A DNA stretch of 64,000 nt from Natronosalvus halobius (GCF_024138145.1 NZ_CP099997.1:2108001-2172000); one strand, 5' to 3'; shown: positions 52,159 through 60,934, counted from the first letter of the stretch. Translations and numbers: made by a program. The notes: generated by a model from the sequence alone, not told the origin.

Positions 52159-52289
52159 GTCTGTGTCGAGGTGGGTGGGCTAGCTGGCGTGGCTCACCAA
52201 TCGCTGGAGACGCCGTACTCGTCACTCGACCTGACGTCGGTGGTCGCCGTCAGTCCGTGCCGTCCGAGTGTCCCGGCGAGGTCCGGCGC

Positions 52290-52685
52290 TCACTCGCGGT
52301 CGCCCTCGTCGGCCCCGAGGTCCTCGAGGTCCTCGAGCGGCGCGGGATCGTTCCACTCGTCTTCGGCATCAGCGTCTCCGCTTCCATCCTCACCCACATC
52401 CTCGTCGGTCCCCGACCGAACAGTCCAGGGCACCTCGTCGGCCCTCGAGGGGTGGACGTTGACGGCGCCGCCCCGGTAGGGGTCCGTCTCGGGGTCGTAG
52501 TCCAGTTCGCTGCGAGCGAGCAAGTAGACGATGGCGCCGTAGACCGGCACCGCGAACACGATCACGGCCCACTTCCGCGGGTTAGACATCCCGACTTCGC
52601 GGGCGTCGCGGTAGACGTACGCAGCGAGACCGGCGAAAAACGTGATCGAGGCGAGAACGAGCGTGGCGAGCCCCAGCGAGTCCAT
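52290..52685 (-). CDS. Membrane protein with two TM helices and an acidic tail
   Basis: 131 residues. Two helices (about 3-24 and 38-60) flank the loop YRDAREVGMSNPRKWA; the C-terminal half is very acidic and cytoplasmic-looking (EDLEDLGADEGD). The N-terminal half resembles a frequent haloarchaeal membrane-protein family with a positive loop of this type. Function unknown. Confidence 0.7.
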   Translation of the reverse strand: MDSLGLATLVLASITFFAGLAAYVYRDAREVGMSNPRKWAVIVFAVPVYGAIVYLLARSELDYDPETDPYRGGAVNVHPSRADEVPWTVRSGTDEDVGEDGSGDADAEDEWNDPAPLEDLEDLGADEGDRE

Positions 52686-52740
52686 ATCGGTGGTTGGCGC
52701 TCGAGGGTTCTAAACGGATTGCCTCCAGATATCTAGAACT

Positions 52741-53979
52741 CTAGTTGTACCACTCCCGCCGCGCCCGGAGCACACGGGCGATCAACGGCAGGTCCCGAAC
52801 GCCGAGGAGTTTCGCGAGCGCGAGTCGGCTCCCTTTGTTAGCCTGGGCCAGCGTGTCGGTGTCGAAGCGGTTCAGGTCCGCCATGAGGTCGTCGTAGCGG
52901 TCGTTCGAGGCGAGGTAGAGCAGGTGGGTCATCAGGAGCCGCGTGTCCACGTTCGGGGCGACGTCCCGGTGCCAGAGCGTGTCGTAGACCGCGAGATTGT
53001 CGGCGGTGGGCTCGATCTGGCCGTGTTTGAGACAGCTGTCGGCGGCGACGGCGGCCGCCCGCCCGGACTTCATGCAGGTGTGGATTCCCTCGCCCCACAG
53101 CGGGTCGACGGTCGGGACGGTGTCGCCGATCGCCATGAACCGATCGGTGTGGATCTGGCCTGGCGGCTGGATGTGCGCCGATCCGCGATGCTGGCGGCCC
53201 TCGATTCGCTCGGCCTCTGCGAATCGGGGATCGGTGTCGATCCAGTGCTGGAGGTAATCGTCGATGTTGAAGTTGTCCCGGCCGTGCTGGTGGTGACTGT
53301 CGTTCTGGATGTAACAGACGCCCACCTTCGCGGTGTCCTCGCCGGTGTGGAAGATCCAGGAGTAACCCCCCGGCGCGATGTCGTGGTCGAGGCGCAACAT
53401 CATGGCGTCGGTCAGGTCGGCGTAGTCGGGGTGGTCGACCTCGATCCCCTCGAGTTCGTACTCGATCCCGATGGCGTGGTTCTTCCGCTTGAGGTCGCTC
53501 ACGCCGAGTTTCTTCGCCAGCGGCGCCGCGGGACCCGTCGCGTCGATCACGATGTCGGCGAGGAGTTCCTCGGAGCCGCTGTAGGTGACGCCGACGGGTT
53601 CGTCACCCTCCGTGATCGGCGCTGTCGCTCGCGAGTCGAAGCGGTACTCCGCACCCTTCTCGCGGCCGTCCTCGACCAGGAATCGCTTGAACTTCCCGAA
53701 GTCCAGGACGGCACCTGGCTGATCCTGCACGTAGTAGTCGTTCGGCGACTCGAGCACCACGGATTCGGTGAACTGCTGGACGACGTCGTCGGGAATCCCG
53801 AACGAGGCCATCATCGATGGGAACGTGCCAGCCGTCGACTTGTTGCTCTGTTTCGGGAACTCGTCTTCCGCCTCCGTCTCGAGGACGACGACGTCGTATC
53901 CGCGGGCAGCCAGGTCCCGCGCACACTGCGCACCAGCGGGCCCAGCCCCGGCGATCACTACGTCGCAATCTCCGTTCAT
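52741..53979 (-). CDS. Geranylgeranyl reductase family FAD-dependent protein
   Basis: 412 residues from ATG at 53979; ATG at 54003 is an alternative, but a minus-strand cataat box at about 54001-54006 favours the shorter, leaderless start. N-terminal FAD-binding VVIAGAGPAGAQCARDL, a later IVIDATGPAAPLAKKLG and the GD motif in FMAIGDTVPTVDPLWGEG. The family saturates double bonds of isoprenoid chains, as in archaeal membrane lipids (digeranylgeranylglycerophospholipid reductase), or of quinones. Substrate is inferred. Confidence 0.85.
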   Translation of the reverse strand: MNGDCDVVIAGAGPAGAQCARDLAARGYDVVVLETEAEDEFPKQSNKSTAGTFPSMMASFGIPDDVVQQFTESVVLESPNDYYVQDQPGAVLDFGKFKRFLVEDGREKGAEYRFDSRATAPITEGDEPVGVTYSGSEELLADIVIDATGPAAPLAKKLGVSDLKRKNHAIGIEYELEGIEVDHPDYADLTDAMMLRLDHDIAPGGYSWIFHTGEDTAKVGVCYIQNDSHHQHGRDNFNIDDYLQHWIDTDPRFAEAERIEGRQHRGSAHIQPPGQIHTDRFMAIGDTVPTVDPLWGEGIHTCMKSGRAAAVAADSCLKHGQIEPTADNLAVYDTLWHRDVAPNVDTRLLMTHLLYLASNDRYDDLMADLNRFDTDTLAQANKGSRLALAKLLGVRDLPLIARVLRARREWYN

Positions 53980-54150
53980 AAGGCACAGACTGTGCTGGAG
54001 CATTATGAGTATACCCAGTTATGTTCGCGAATGAACGTCACACTCGCGTGAGATATGCGACCACCTTGCACTCGTAGGCTGAACGAACCGGCCGCCACGC
54101 CTGCAGTCACCGGTGGCGATATTACGTATCTCGACCTCGTAGCACGACGT

Positions 54151-54573
54151 ATGTCACTCGAGACGCTCGCCCGGAGCGACGTCGTCACCGCGTCGCCGGA
54201 CAGTTCCATTCGAGACGTCGCGTCCATGATGGACGAAGAGATGGTCGGCAGCGTGGTCGTCACCGAAGGAGACGAACCGGTCGGCATCGTGACCGATCGC
54301 GACCTCGCGCTCGCGGTCCTGGTCGACGGCGACGACCCCGAATCGGCGACCGTCCAGGATGTCATGTCCGGGACGGTTCACACGATCGGCGTCGACGCAG
54401 GATTCTACGACGCGACCGAACGGATGAACGAACGCAACGTCCGGCGGTTGCCGGTCGTCGACGACGACGGCTCCCTCGTGGGGATCATCACGCTCGACGA
54501 CCTGAGCGAACTGCTGGCGGACGAACAGAGCGAACTCGTCGGCGTGATCCGTGAGCAGCGCGCGCCGTACTGA
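54151..54573 (+). CDS. CBS domain pair protein
   Basis: 140 residues from ATG at 54151: a single CBS pair, domains about 8-62 (VVTASPDSSIRDVASMM) and 72-128 (TVHTIGVDAGFYDATERM). A tattac stretch around 54119 is at TATA distance. Upstream in-frame codons from 54055 are not conserved. Probably a small adenosine-ligand sensor. Its stop codon directly abuts the palindromic element at 54574. Confidence 0.87.
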   Translation: MSLETLARSDVVTASPDSSIRDVASMMDEEMVGSVVVTEGDEPVGIVTDRDLALAVLVDGDDPESATVQDVMSGTVHTIGVDAGFYDATERMNERNVRRLPVVDDDGSLVGIITLDDLSELLADEQSELVGVIREQRAPY

Positions 54574-54685
54574 TATAGTAGTCGTCGAAACGATTCACCC
54601 ATCCGTCGCAGGCGAACGGCCGGAACCAGCCGTTCTGGCCGTACAGTCGCGACCGAGGGTGCAATGACGTTCAACGCCTGCTATA
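54574..54685. mobile_element. 112-bp palindromic MITE-like element
   Basis: The ends form a long imperfect inverted repeat: tatagtagtcgtcgaaacg on the left matches the reverse complement of the right end, tatagcaggcgttgaacg, both continuing to a caccc. The centre is a near-perfect hairpin cggccggaaccagccgttctggccg (54617-54641, 10-bp stem with one G-T pair). It carries no coding capacity. Structure fits a non-autonomous palindromic element of haloarchaea; target duplications are not evident by eye. Confidence 0.6.
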
Positions 54686-54695
54686 GTGACCGTGT

Positions 54696-55622
54696 TCACG
54701 TTTCGAAGAGGCACTCGGCGACGACCTGCGTCCGTGCCGTGAGCGCCGTCGTCGTCTTCGAACTCGCCTGGAGCGAGTCGTTGATCGCCCCGTAGAGCGC
54801 GTCGAACGCGAGGTCGCCGTCCTCATCGCGCCAGTCTTCGAGCGCAGGCGACTCGAGGCCACAGGTCGGGCACTGGCGGGACGAGTCGGGGTCGAAAACG
54901 GCGGGGTCGTCCGCGCCCTCGAGCCCCGTGAAACAGCCGTAACAGCACCCGAGTCCGACCGCGATACCGTCCGAGAGTTCGACCACCTCGCGGAGGTCGC
55001 GCTGGAGGCTCCGCGCCGCGGTGCAGAACGATTCGAGTGTCGTCGAGAGCGTTTCGGCTGGCGGGTCGTCGTTCGCTTCGCCCGTTTCGTCGGCCGCTTC
55101 GCCCGTTTCGTCGGCCGCTTCGCCCGTTTCGTCGGCCGCTCCCGCCGCAAGCGCCTCGAGATCAGACTCGGCCGGCGCCCGCTCGAGCGGGTCGAGGGTC
55201 GCGTCGACCATCGCGAGCGCGAGGCAGGCGTCCTGGCGAGCGGTGACGTAGGTCGCGCGGTCGTTCTCGCCCTCCTCGATCGCCGCCGGCAACTGCGTCG
55301 CGAGTGAGGCGAACGAGGCGACGGTCGAGATGGCGTCGCTCTGTCGTCTCGTCACGTCGCGAATCGTCTCGAAGAGGCGCGTTCGCTCGTCGAAAACGCC
55401 GTCCTGAGAGCGGTGCAGCGTCCGAAAACAGTCGTCACAGACGGTGACGAGCGCGCTCTCGTGAACCGTGCCCTCGAGGTCGACGTCGCCGACCGCCGCG
55501 ACGCGGCAGGACGACGAGTCGGTACGGGAGCCGGAGTCGCTGTCGCAGTATCGGCACGCGTGATCGTCGCGTTCGAAGATCGCCTCGCGATCCGCCTGCC
55601 AGGGTCGAGCGTCGGGTTCCAC
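54696..55622 (-). CDS. HNH-endonuclease-like protein with internal GEAADET repeats
   Basis: 308 residues from GTG at 55622. The N-terminus resembles an HNH/zinc domain: REAIFERDDHACRYC, then VTVCDDCFRTLHRS, giving two Cys pairs. The middle carries three copies of a GEAADET 7-mer (encoded by 21-bp repeats, about 55080-55142). A second zinc-ribbon-like pair lies near residue 245 (QCPTCGLESP). The nuclease reading is inferred; a complete HNH core was not confirmed. Confidence 0.65.
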   Translation of the reverse strand: MEPDARPWQADREAIFERDDHACRYCDSDSGSRTDSSSCRVAAVGDVDLEGTVHESALVTVCDDCFRTLHRSQDGVFDERTRLFETIRDVTRRQSDAISTVASFASLATQLPAAIEEGENDRATYVTARQDACLALAMVDATLDPLERAPAESDLEALAAGAADETGEAADETGEAADETGEANDDPPAETLSTTLESFCTAARSLQRDLREVVELSDGIAVGLGCCYGCFTGLEGADDPAVFDPDSSRQCPTCGLESPALEDWRDEDGDLAFDALYGAINDSLQASSKTTTALTARTQVVAECLFET

Positions 55623-55697
55623 GACTGGTGGTCACGCCGGCGGCGCAAAAACGCTCCGGCTGTCGACGTGCGCGAGACCGGGCGCTTCGTCGTCACG

Positions 55698-56591
55698 TCA
55701 GACTGTCGCCGTCGTGGTCGCCGACACTTCCGCGAGGAACGACGTGAGCACGTCGTTCACCCGGTCGGCCTGCTCGAGGAAGCAGGCGTGGGAGCCACCG
55801 TCGAGCTCGAGGAACTGGACGTTCGGGAGTTTCGCCTCGAACAGACGACCGTTCTCGACCGGGACGATCCGATCCTCGCTCCCGTGGATCACGAGCGTCG
55901 GCAGGCGAATGCCCTCGAGGCGGTCGCTCACGTCGAACCCGGTCATCGCTCCCAACTGGGACTCGAGCGCCGGGTTCGACGGCGCCTGGGCGAGTTGCCA
56001 CTCGACCAGGCGATCCAGCAGGTGGGGGTTGCGGTTGGTGAAGCGTTCGGTGAAGAGCGGACGCAGTCGCTCGCGAGCGGTCTCGCGGGACGAATCGGCG
56101 CTCGCGAGGAGTTCCGACAAGACGTCCTCGTCCATCGCCATCGCGTCGACCCCGCCGTGGCTCGTCCCGATCAGGGTGAGGGAGGCCGCGCGCGAGTACT
56201 CGAGCGCGTAGCGCTGGGCGACCATCCCGCCCAGGTCGAGGCCGACGAGGTGGGCCTCTCGAACCCCGGCGTCCTCGAGTACGGCCTCCAGATCGGCAGC
56301 GAGTCCGCCCACGGAGTAGCTCAGGCGCGACCGCAGGAGCGGCGACCGGAGGCGTCGCGGGAGTCGGCCGACGAGCGGGGGGAGCCCGGCGTCGGAGCGA
56401 TCCGTACCCCGCGTGTCGGGAGCGATCAGGTCGTACTCGCCGGTACCGGCGAGCGCCTCGCGCTGCCAGCGCCACTGCCAGCGCCCGAAGCCCAGTCCCT
56501 GCAGGAAGACGACGGGTACCCCCTCGCCTCGTCCGTCCCCTCGCTCGCGCTCGTAGTGAATCGACACCCCATCTCGCGTGACCCGTGGCAT
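55698..56591 (-). CDS. Alpha/beta hydrolase with Asp at the nucleophile position
   Basis: 297 residues from ATG at 56591. The fold is clear: VPVVFLQGLGFGRWQW oxyanion region, YDLIAPDTRGTDRSD, nucleophile elbow VGLDLGGM with Asp119, acid HGSEDRIVP (Asp240) and base GGSHACF (His268). Ser is usual at the elbow; Asp is typical of haloalkane dehalogenases and epoxide hydrolases. The native substrate is unknown. Divergent from priL. Confidence 0.85.
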   Translation of the reverse strand: MPRVTRDGVSIHYERERGDGRGEGVPVVFLQGLGFGRWQWRWQREALAGTGEYDLIAPDTRGTDRSDAGLPPLVGRLPRRLRSPLLRSRLSYSVGGLAADLEAVLEDAGVREAHLVGLDLGGMVAQRYALEYSRAASLTLIGTSHGGVDAMAMDEDVLSELLASADSSRETARERLRPLFTERFTNRNPHLLDRLVEWQLAQAPSNPALESQLGAMTGFDVSDRLEGIRLPTLVIHGSEDRIVPVENGRLFEAKLPNVQFLELDGGSHACFLEQADRVNDVLTSFLAEVSATTTATV

Positions 56592-56713
56592 GCCTCGAGG
56601 TACGAGGTCGGGCCTCTTGAACGGACACCACTGCCGACTGCCGACCCGGGCCCAGGTCGAGCGCGTTCTGGCACCTGCCCGGTAAGATAAATGGCCGAAC
56701 GAGTAAACCGTGT

Positions 56714-56719
56714 GTTTAA
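56714..56719 (+). promoter_or_regulatory. TATA-like box of priL
   Basis: gtttaa about 27-32 nt before the ATG at 56746. This spacing favours the third in-frame ATG (56746, MKRLHARYPF) over 56734 or 56710 as the start, giving a leaderless mRNA. Confidence 0.5.
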
Positions 56720-56745
56720 CCACCCCCGGCGGAATGTATGGATTG

Positions 56746-57831
56746 ATGAAACGGCTCCACGCTCGCTACCCCTTCCTCGAGGCCGCTCGCGAGGCCGTCG
56801 CCACCGAGGCGGTCGACCTGGCGACGGTCGTCGAGCAGGACCGGGCGGTCGTCGAGCGCGCCCGCGAGCGCGTCGTCGCCGCCCTCGAGGACGGCGGAAC
56901 GGGCGAGCCGAGTCGCGACGCCCGCGTCGAACTGCTCTCCTACCCGGTCGCGCGCGTCCTCGTGTCGCTGGTCGCCGAGAACGTCCTGATTCGAAAGTAC
57001 GCCCGCGCGGAGGCCGAGACGGCGTTCGATCGGTTCACGGCCGACTTCACGGACACGACCGAACTCAAGAGCGTCGAGTCGACCGGGGTCGACCTCGAGA
57101 CGCTACTCGCGGAGTTCGACCTCGGGCCATCGGTGTGGTCGGTCGCCGACGACCCCCCAACGTATCGGATCGACGTCGGTGCCTACCTTCCGCTCGCGGA
57201 CGACCTCTGGGCGGACGAGTGGCGACTGGTCAACCGGGCGCTCGCCGACGGCGAAGTGCCGATCACCGAAGCCGAACTCCTGACGCTCGTCCGCGAGGCC
57301 GTCCGGACTCGCGTCCAGGACGGCCTCCCCTTCGACGTGCCCGAACCAATCGCGGCCGCCCTGGAGGACGAGGCCGCCGAGATCCGCGAGGTGCTGGCCG
57401 AGATGGACCTCACGCGGGAGATCGACACCGTCGTTCCGGACCTGTTCCCACCCTGCATGAAGGCGCTGCTCGACGACGTTCAGAAGGGCGAGCACCTGCC
57501 TCACCACTCACGGTTCGCGATCACCGCCTTTTTGACGAGTATCGGGATGACCACCGATCAGATCGTCGACCTCTATCGGGTCAACTCGAGTTTCGGCGAG
57601 GAGATGACGCGCTACCAGACTGACCACATTCGGGGCGATAGCTCCCCGACGGAGTACTCGCCGCCGTCGTGTGCCACCATGCAGTCGTACGGCGACTGCG
57701 TGAACAAGGACGATCTCTGTGAGCGGATTCCACACCCGATGGCCTACTACGAACACCGAATCGACGACGCCGACGAGGACGACCTCGAGGACTGGCGTGC
57801 CGAGAGTGGGCAGTCGGCCGAGGGCGACTGA
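56746..57831 (+). CDS. priL: DNA primase large subunit PriL
   Basis: 361 residues. The N-terminus HARYPFLEAAREAV and the C-terminal iron-sulfur domain are characteristic. The [4Fe-4S] ligands are Cys237 (FPPCMKALL), Cys309, Cys318 and Cys325 (PPSCATM, GDCVNKDDLC). PriL works with PriS to make RNA/DNA primers for replication and repair. The small subunit gene is not in the window. Start chosen from family conservation and the TATA-like box. Confidence 0.95.
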   Translation: MKRLHARYPFLEAAREAVATEAVDLATVVEQDRAVVERARERVVAALEDGGTGEPSRDARVELLSYPVARVLVSLVAENVLIRKYARAEAETAFDRFTADFTDTTELKSVESTGVDLETLLAEFDLGPSVWSVADDPPTYRIDVGAYLPLADDLWADEWRLVNRALADGEVPITEAELLTLVREAVRTRVQDGLPFDVPEPIAAALEDEAAEIREVLAEMDLTREIDTVVPDLFPPCMKALLDDVQKGEHLPHHSRFAITAFLTSIGMTTDQIVDLYRVNSSFGEEMTRYQTDHIRGDSSPTEYSPPSCATMQSYGDCVNKDDLCERIPHPMAYYEHRIDDADEDDLEDWRAESGQSAEGD

Positions 57832-57874
57832 CGTCGCAGGATCTCGGGGATCGTGTGGTCGGCGGAACGAATGT

Positions 57875-57950
57875 GAAGAAGCGAGCGCGAAGAAGCGAGC
57901 GTGAAGAAGCGAGCGCGAAGAAGCGAGCGTGAAGAAGCGAACGTGAAGCG
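57875..57950. repeat. 14-bp tandem repeat, five copies plus a partial one
   Basis: gaagaagcgagcg followed by c or t, repeated from 57875 to 57944 with a final gaagcg. The period is not a multiple of three and the region lies after priL, so it is noncoding. The c/t alternation suggests expansion in 28-bp steps. Confidence 0.85.
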
Positions 57951-58005
57951 TAGCGATGCAAGCGGGATCGAACCGACTCGAGTTTCAGGCCGACGTGTCG
58001 GTTGT

Positions 58006-58233
58006 TCAGGCCGATGCGTCGACGGAATCGTTCGTCACGTACGCGAGTGCGACGCCGACCGCCAGCATGAGCACGACGAAACCGATGATCGTCCCCACGA
58101 GCAGCTGTCCGCCCTCGGGGGTAAGCGTCCCGTTCGTCTTGTAGTTCTCGCCGACGACCATCATCGCGCCGATCATGATGGCCACCATCGGGATTGCGAC
58201 GCCGATTTCGATGAGTCGGTCGCGCTCGAGCAT
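58006..58233 (-). CDS. DUF7472 family small membrane protein
   Basis: 75 residues: MLERDRLIEIGVAIPM start, two hydrophobic helices (about 8-28 and 44-66) around a polar loop with NGTLTPEGG, a pattern I associate with the haloarchaeal DUF7472 family. Function unknown. It is divergent from the Sec61 beta gene. Confidence 0.75.
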   Translation of the reverse strand: MLERDRLIEIGVAIPMVAIMIGAMMVVGENYKTNGTLTPEGGQLLVGTIIGFVVLMLAVGVALAYVTNDSVDASA

Positions 58234-58324
58234 GATAGCGTGGATTTCGTCGCGGCGATCAAAAGCGCTTCGAAGGGTCGGTCGGGGTCGAAAGACTTAG
58301 TGTGGGGCTGACGTATGATCAGGT

Positions 58325-58486
58325 ATGGATAAAGGACAGAACACCGGCGGGCTGATGTCCAGTGCGGGACTCGTTCGCTACTTCGACGCTGAGGACAACC
58401 GCGGGATTCGCATCGATCCGAAGACGGTCATCGCCTTCGGCGTCCTGCTCGGCGTTCTCGTACAGCTGTTGACGTTCGTCGCGTAG
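58325..58486 (+). CDS. Preprotein translocase subunit Sec61 beta (SecG)
   Basis: 53 residues, ATG at 58325 to TAG at 58484. The sequence [14 protein letters not shown] and [16 protein letters not shown], followed by one hydrophobic helix (about 33-52), is the conserved archaeal Sec61 beta pattern. It is the small single-span subunit of the SecYE-beta protein-conducting channel. Easily missed because of its length. Confidence 0.92.
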   Translation: MDKGQNTGGLMSSAGLVRYFDAEDNRGIRIDPKTVIAFGVLLGVLVQLLTFVA

Positions 58487-58660
58487 GTCGCTCTTCGGTG
58501 CCTTTCGCGCCATCGAACGCCTCGAACGCCTCGAACCACCAGGCAAGGAGATCCCGACGAGTCACTACTGTACGCCCCAGCGCACGACCGTTCGGGTCCT
58601 GGATTGCCGTCTCGCATTCGTGACGCGCCATTTTTCTCCCTACCCCCACTACGGCAAGCT

Positions 58661-59239
58661 ATGACTCTGGTTGCGGGCGTCGTCGGGGTGCAGGGGAACG
58701 TCAGCGAACACACGACGGCCATCGAACGCGCCTGCGAGGCGCGAGGCGAGGACGTCGTCGTCCACGAAATTCGAACCGACGGCGTGGTGCCCGAGTGCGA
58801 CCTGCTCGCGATGCCCGGCGGTGAGTCGACGACCATCTCGCGGCTGATCCACCGCGAGAGAATCGCCGAGGAGGTCGTCGACCACGTCGACGCCGGGAAA
58901 CCGCTGCTCGCCACCTGTGCGGGCCTGATCATCGCCGCGGCCGACGCCCAGGACGACCGCGTCGAGACGCTGAACCTCCTGGACGTCCACGTCGAGCGCA
59001 ACGCCTTCGGCCGGCAGAAAGACAGCTTCGAGGCTCCGCTCGATGTCGCGGGACTCGAGGAACCGTTCCCTGGCGTCTTCATCCGCGCGCCGGTGATCGA
59101 CCAGGTCGGCGACGCGACGGTGCTCGCCGAGTGGGAGGGGCGCCCGGTTGCGGTTCAACAGGGATCGGTCGTCGCCACGTCGTTCCACCCGGAACTGACG
59201 CAGGACGACCGAATCCACGAACTGGCGTTTTTCGAGTGA
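58661..59239 (+). CDS. pdxT: Pyridoxal 5'-phosphate synthase glutaminase subunit PdxT
   Basis: 192 residues from ATG at 58661. Glutaminase triad: Cys86 (ATCAG), His176 and Glu178 (SFHPEL), plus the oxyanion motif MPGGES (51-56). PdxT releases ammonia from glutamine for PdxS, which makes pyridoxal 5'-phosphate. pdxS is not adjacent. Upstream in-frame codons from 58604 do not belong to the family. Confidence 0.94.
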   Translation: MTLVAGVVGVQGNVSEHTTAIERACEARGEDVVVHEIRTDGVVPECDLLAMPGGESTTISRLIHRERIAEEVVDHVDAGKPLLATCAGLIIAAADAQDDRVETLNLLDVHVERNAFGRQKDSFEAPLDVAGLEEPFPGVFIRAPVIDQVGDATVLAEWEGRPVAVQQGSVVATSFHPELTQDDRIHELAFFE

Positions 59240-59356
59240 GCCGAGACAACGTGGGTCAGCAGCTACGGTAGTCGGCCGGCGCCGTCTCCCGCCGCAGGAA
59301 GACGGTTCGCTCGAGAGGAGCCGTCTCCACGGGGGAGAGCCGACAAATCCACCATA

Positions 59357-59372
59357 TTTAGGCCTGCCTAAA
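59357..59372. promoter_or_regulatory. DtxR-type iron box 1
   Basis: tttaggcctgcctaaa is a perfect 16-bp palindrome matching the TTAGG...CCTAA half-sites bound by DtxR/IdeR/SirR-type iron regulators. It lies about 12 bp upstream of the TATA box of the siderophore-binding-protein gene. Confidence 0.75.
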
Positions 59373-59383
59373 GATCGAGGGAG

Positions 59384-59389
59384 TTATAT
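59384..59389 (+). promoter_or_regulatory. TATA box of the iron-uptake operon
   Basis: ttatat, about 26 nt before the ATG at 59413, so the transcript is probably leaderless. It is bracketed by the two iron boxes. Confidence 0.7.
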
Positions 59390-59391
59390 TG

Positions 59392-59408
59392 GTTTAGGCG
59401 AGCCTAAC
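59392..59408. promoter_or_regulatory. DtxR-type iron box 2
   Basis: gtttaggcgagcctaac, a near-perfect palindrome with the same half-sites as box 1, about 36 bp centre to centre. It covers the stretch between TATA box and start codon, so a bound repressor would block initiation. Expected effect: repression when iron is plentiful. Confidence 0.75.
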
Positions 59409-59412
59409 TCGC

Positions 59413-60660
59413 ATGTCGAGACAAGCGGGGACTCGCCGAGGGCTGACCCGGCGAGAGACGATCGCGTACAGTGGAACCGTCCTCGGTGGTAGCGTACTCT
59501 CTGGCTGTCTGTCCGGAGAGGGGAACGGAGACGGGGGTTCGCCCACGTCGACCGGGTCGGGTGCCGAAGGCGATCCGAACGGCGAAGCCACCCGCTCCGA
59601 AGGCGAACCTCACACCGCCACACTGGCGCCCGTGGGCGAGGTGACGTTCGACGCGGTTCCGGAATCCGTCTTCACCGTCTTCCCCTGGTACGCCGACATG
59701 GCGGTCGCGCTCGGACACGGCGACAGTATCAACTCACTGTGGTGGGCCGAGGAGTTCGACGCGATCTTGCAGTACTTCACCGCGGACCTCGAGGGCGTGT
59801 CGGTCTCGTGGGCAGACCTCGAGGGCGAGTACGGGGCGAACGAGGAGCGACTGTACGAACTCGACAGCGACCTCCACCTCGTCGACCCCGCCTGGCTGTC
59901 GACCCAAGACGGCTGGGACCGCGACGCCATCGATCGAATCGCCGACACCGTCGCACCGTGGTTCGGCAACCAGTACAGTAACCTCCACCAGACGCCGCCC
60001 GAGGCGTGGGCCGCCGATTACGAGTACTACACGCTCTGGGAACTATTCGAACAGGTTGCCGCCGTCTACCGCGAGCGAGCCCGGTACGAGGCGCTGGCGT
60101 CGGTCCACGCTGACCTCCTCGCCAGGATCGAGCGCGACCGGCCGGCACAAGCGGATCGTCCAACCGTTGGCTACCTCCAGCTGCCGACCGACCTCAGCGC
60201 CGTCTCCGTCCTCCGGTTGAACGCCCCCGGCTACTACAACGCCCACACGCGACCGCTCGGGTCGACCGACGCGTTCGAAGACCTCGAGATCACCGGCGAG
60301 TTCGCCTCGGTGGACTTCGAGACGCTGCTCGAGGCCGACCCCGACGTCCTCCTCGTGCTCTGGGGGATGACGTCGTCGGTGGATCTCGAGGCGTTGCGCG
60401 CAAATCTCGAGGATCACTCCATTGGTGGCCACCTCTCCGCGGTCCAGGAGGGGCGAGTGTACACGCAGGGAACGCGGTTCCAGGGACCGCTCATGAACCT
60501 GTTCCAGCTCGAGATGACGGCCAAACAGCTCTATCCGGAGCAGGTCGGCGAGTGGCCGGGATACGAAGACGGCGACAGCTATCCCGACTTCGACGCGGAC
60601 GAGCAGTTGTTCGATCGCCAGCGGGTGAGCACTATCGTTACGGAGGGTAGCGACGCATGA
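59413..60660 (+). CDS. Iron-siderophore ABC transporter substrate-binding lipoprotein
   Basis: 415 residues. A Tat-type signal (LTRRETIAYSGTVLGG) and lipobox LSGC anchor it outside the cell. A Gly/Ser linker precedes a FepB/BtuF-like helical-backbone binding fold with VTFDAVPESVFTVFPWY and a later GRVYTQG. Two iron boxes flank its promoter, supporting a role in ferric-siderophore uptake. Permease and ATPase genes are not in the window. Its stop overlaps the next ATG (ATGA). Confidence 0.85.
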   Translation: MSRQAGTRRGLTRRETIAYSGTVLGGSVLSGCLSGEGNGDGGSPTSTGSGAEGDPNGEATRSEGEPHTATLAPVGEVTFDAVPESVFTVFPWYADMAVALGHGDSINSLWWAEEFDAILQYFTADLEGVSVSWADLEGEYGANEERLYELDSDLHLVDPAWLSTQDGWDRDAIDRIADTVAPWFGNQYSNLHQTPPEAWAADYEYYTLWELFEQVAAVYRERARYEALASVHADLLARIERDRPAQADRPTVGYLQLPTDLSAVSVLRLNAPGYYNAHTRPLGSTDAFEDLEITGEFASVDFETLLEADPDVLLVLWGMTSSVDLEALRANLEDHSIGGHLSAVQEGRVYTQGTRFQGPLMNLFQLEMTAKQLYPEQVGEWPGYEDGDSYPDFDADEQLFDRQRVSTIVTEGSDA

Positions 60661-60926
60661 GCAGCGACGATTCACGCCCCCAGAACCGACGGCGCCGTAC
60701 GTCGAGACGAGCGGGAACGGGATCCGGCCCGTCGACCGACGACCGGCCTCGCATGCTGGCCCGGACGTGGGTCCTGGCGGCCCGATTCGGCGACCCGGCC
60801 GACTACGACGTCCCGACGGTACCGGCGTGGACCGTCCTCGAGCCGGAGTCGGGTGGCATCGCGTTCGCCGCGGACGGCGCCGAGCCGTTCATCCACGCCG
60901 AACGGCCAGCGACCGTGCGGCGGTAA
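60657..60926 (+). CDS. Small DUF7552-like protein in the iron operon
   Basis: 89 residues, starting in the ATGA overlap with the binding-protein gene. A basic N-terminus (RPQNRRRRTSRR) is followed by MLARTWVLAARFGDPADY and an acidic end. No membrane helix or catalytic motif is seen. The family name is recalled, not verified. Tight coupling puts it under the same iron boxes. Confidence 0.6.
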   Translation: MSSDDSRPQNRRRRTSRRAGTGSGPSTDDRPRMLARTWVLAARFGDPADYDVPTVPAWTVLEPESGGIAFAADGAEPFIHAERPATVRR

Positions 60927-60934
60927 CGAGAGCG

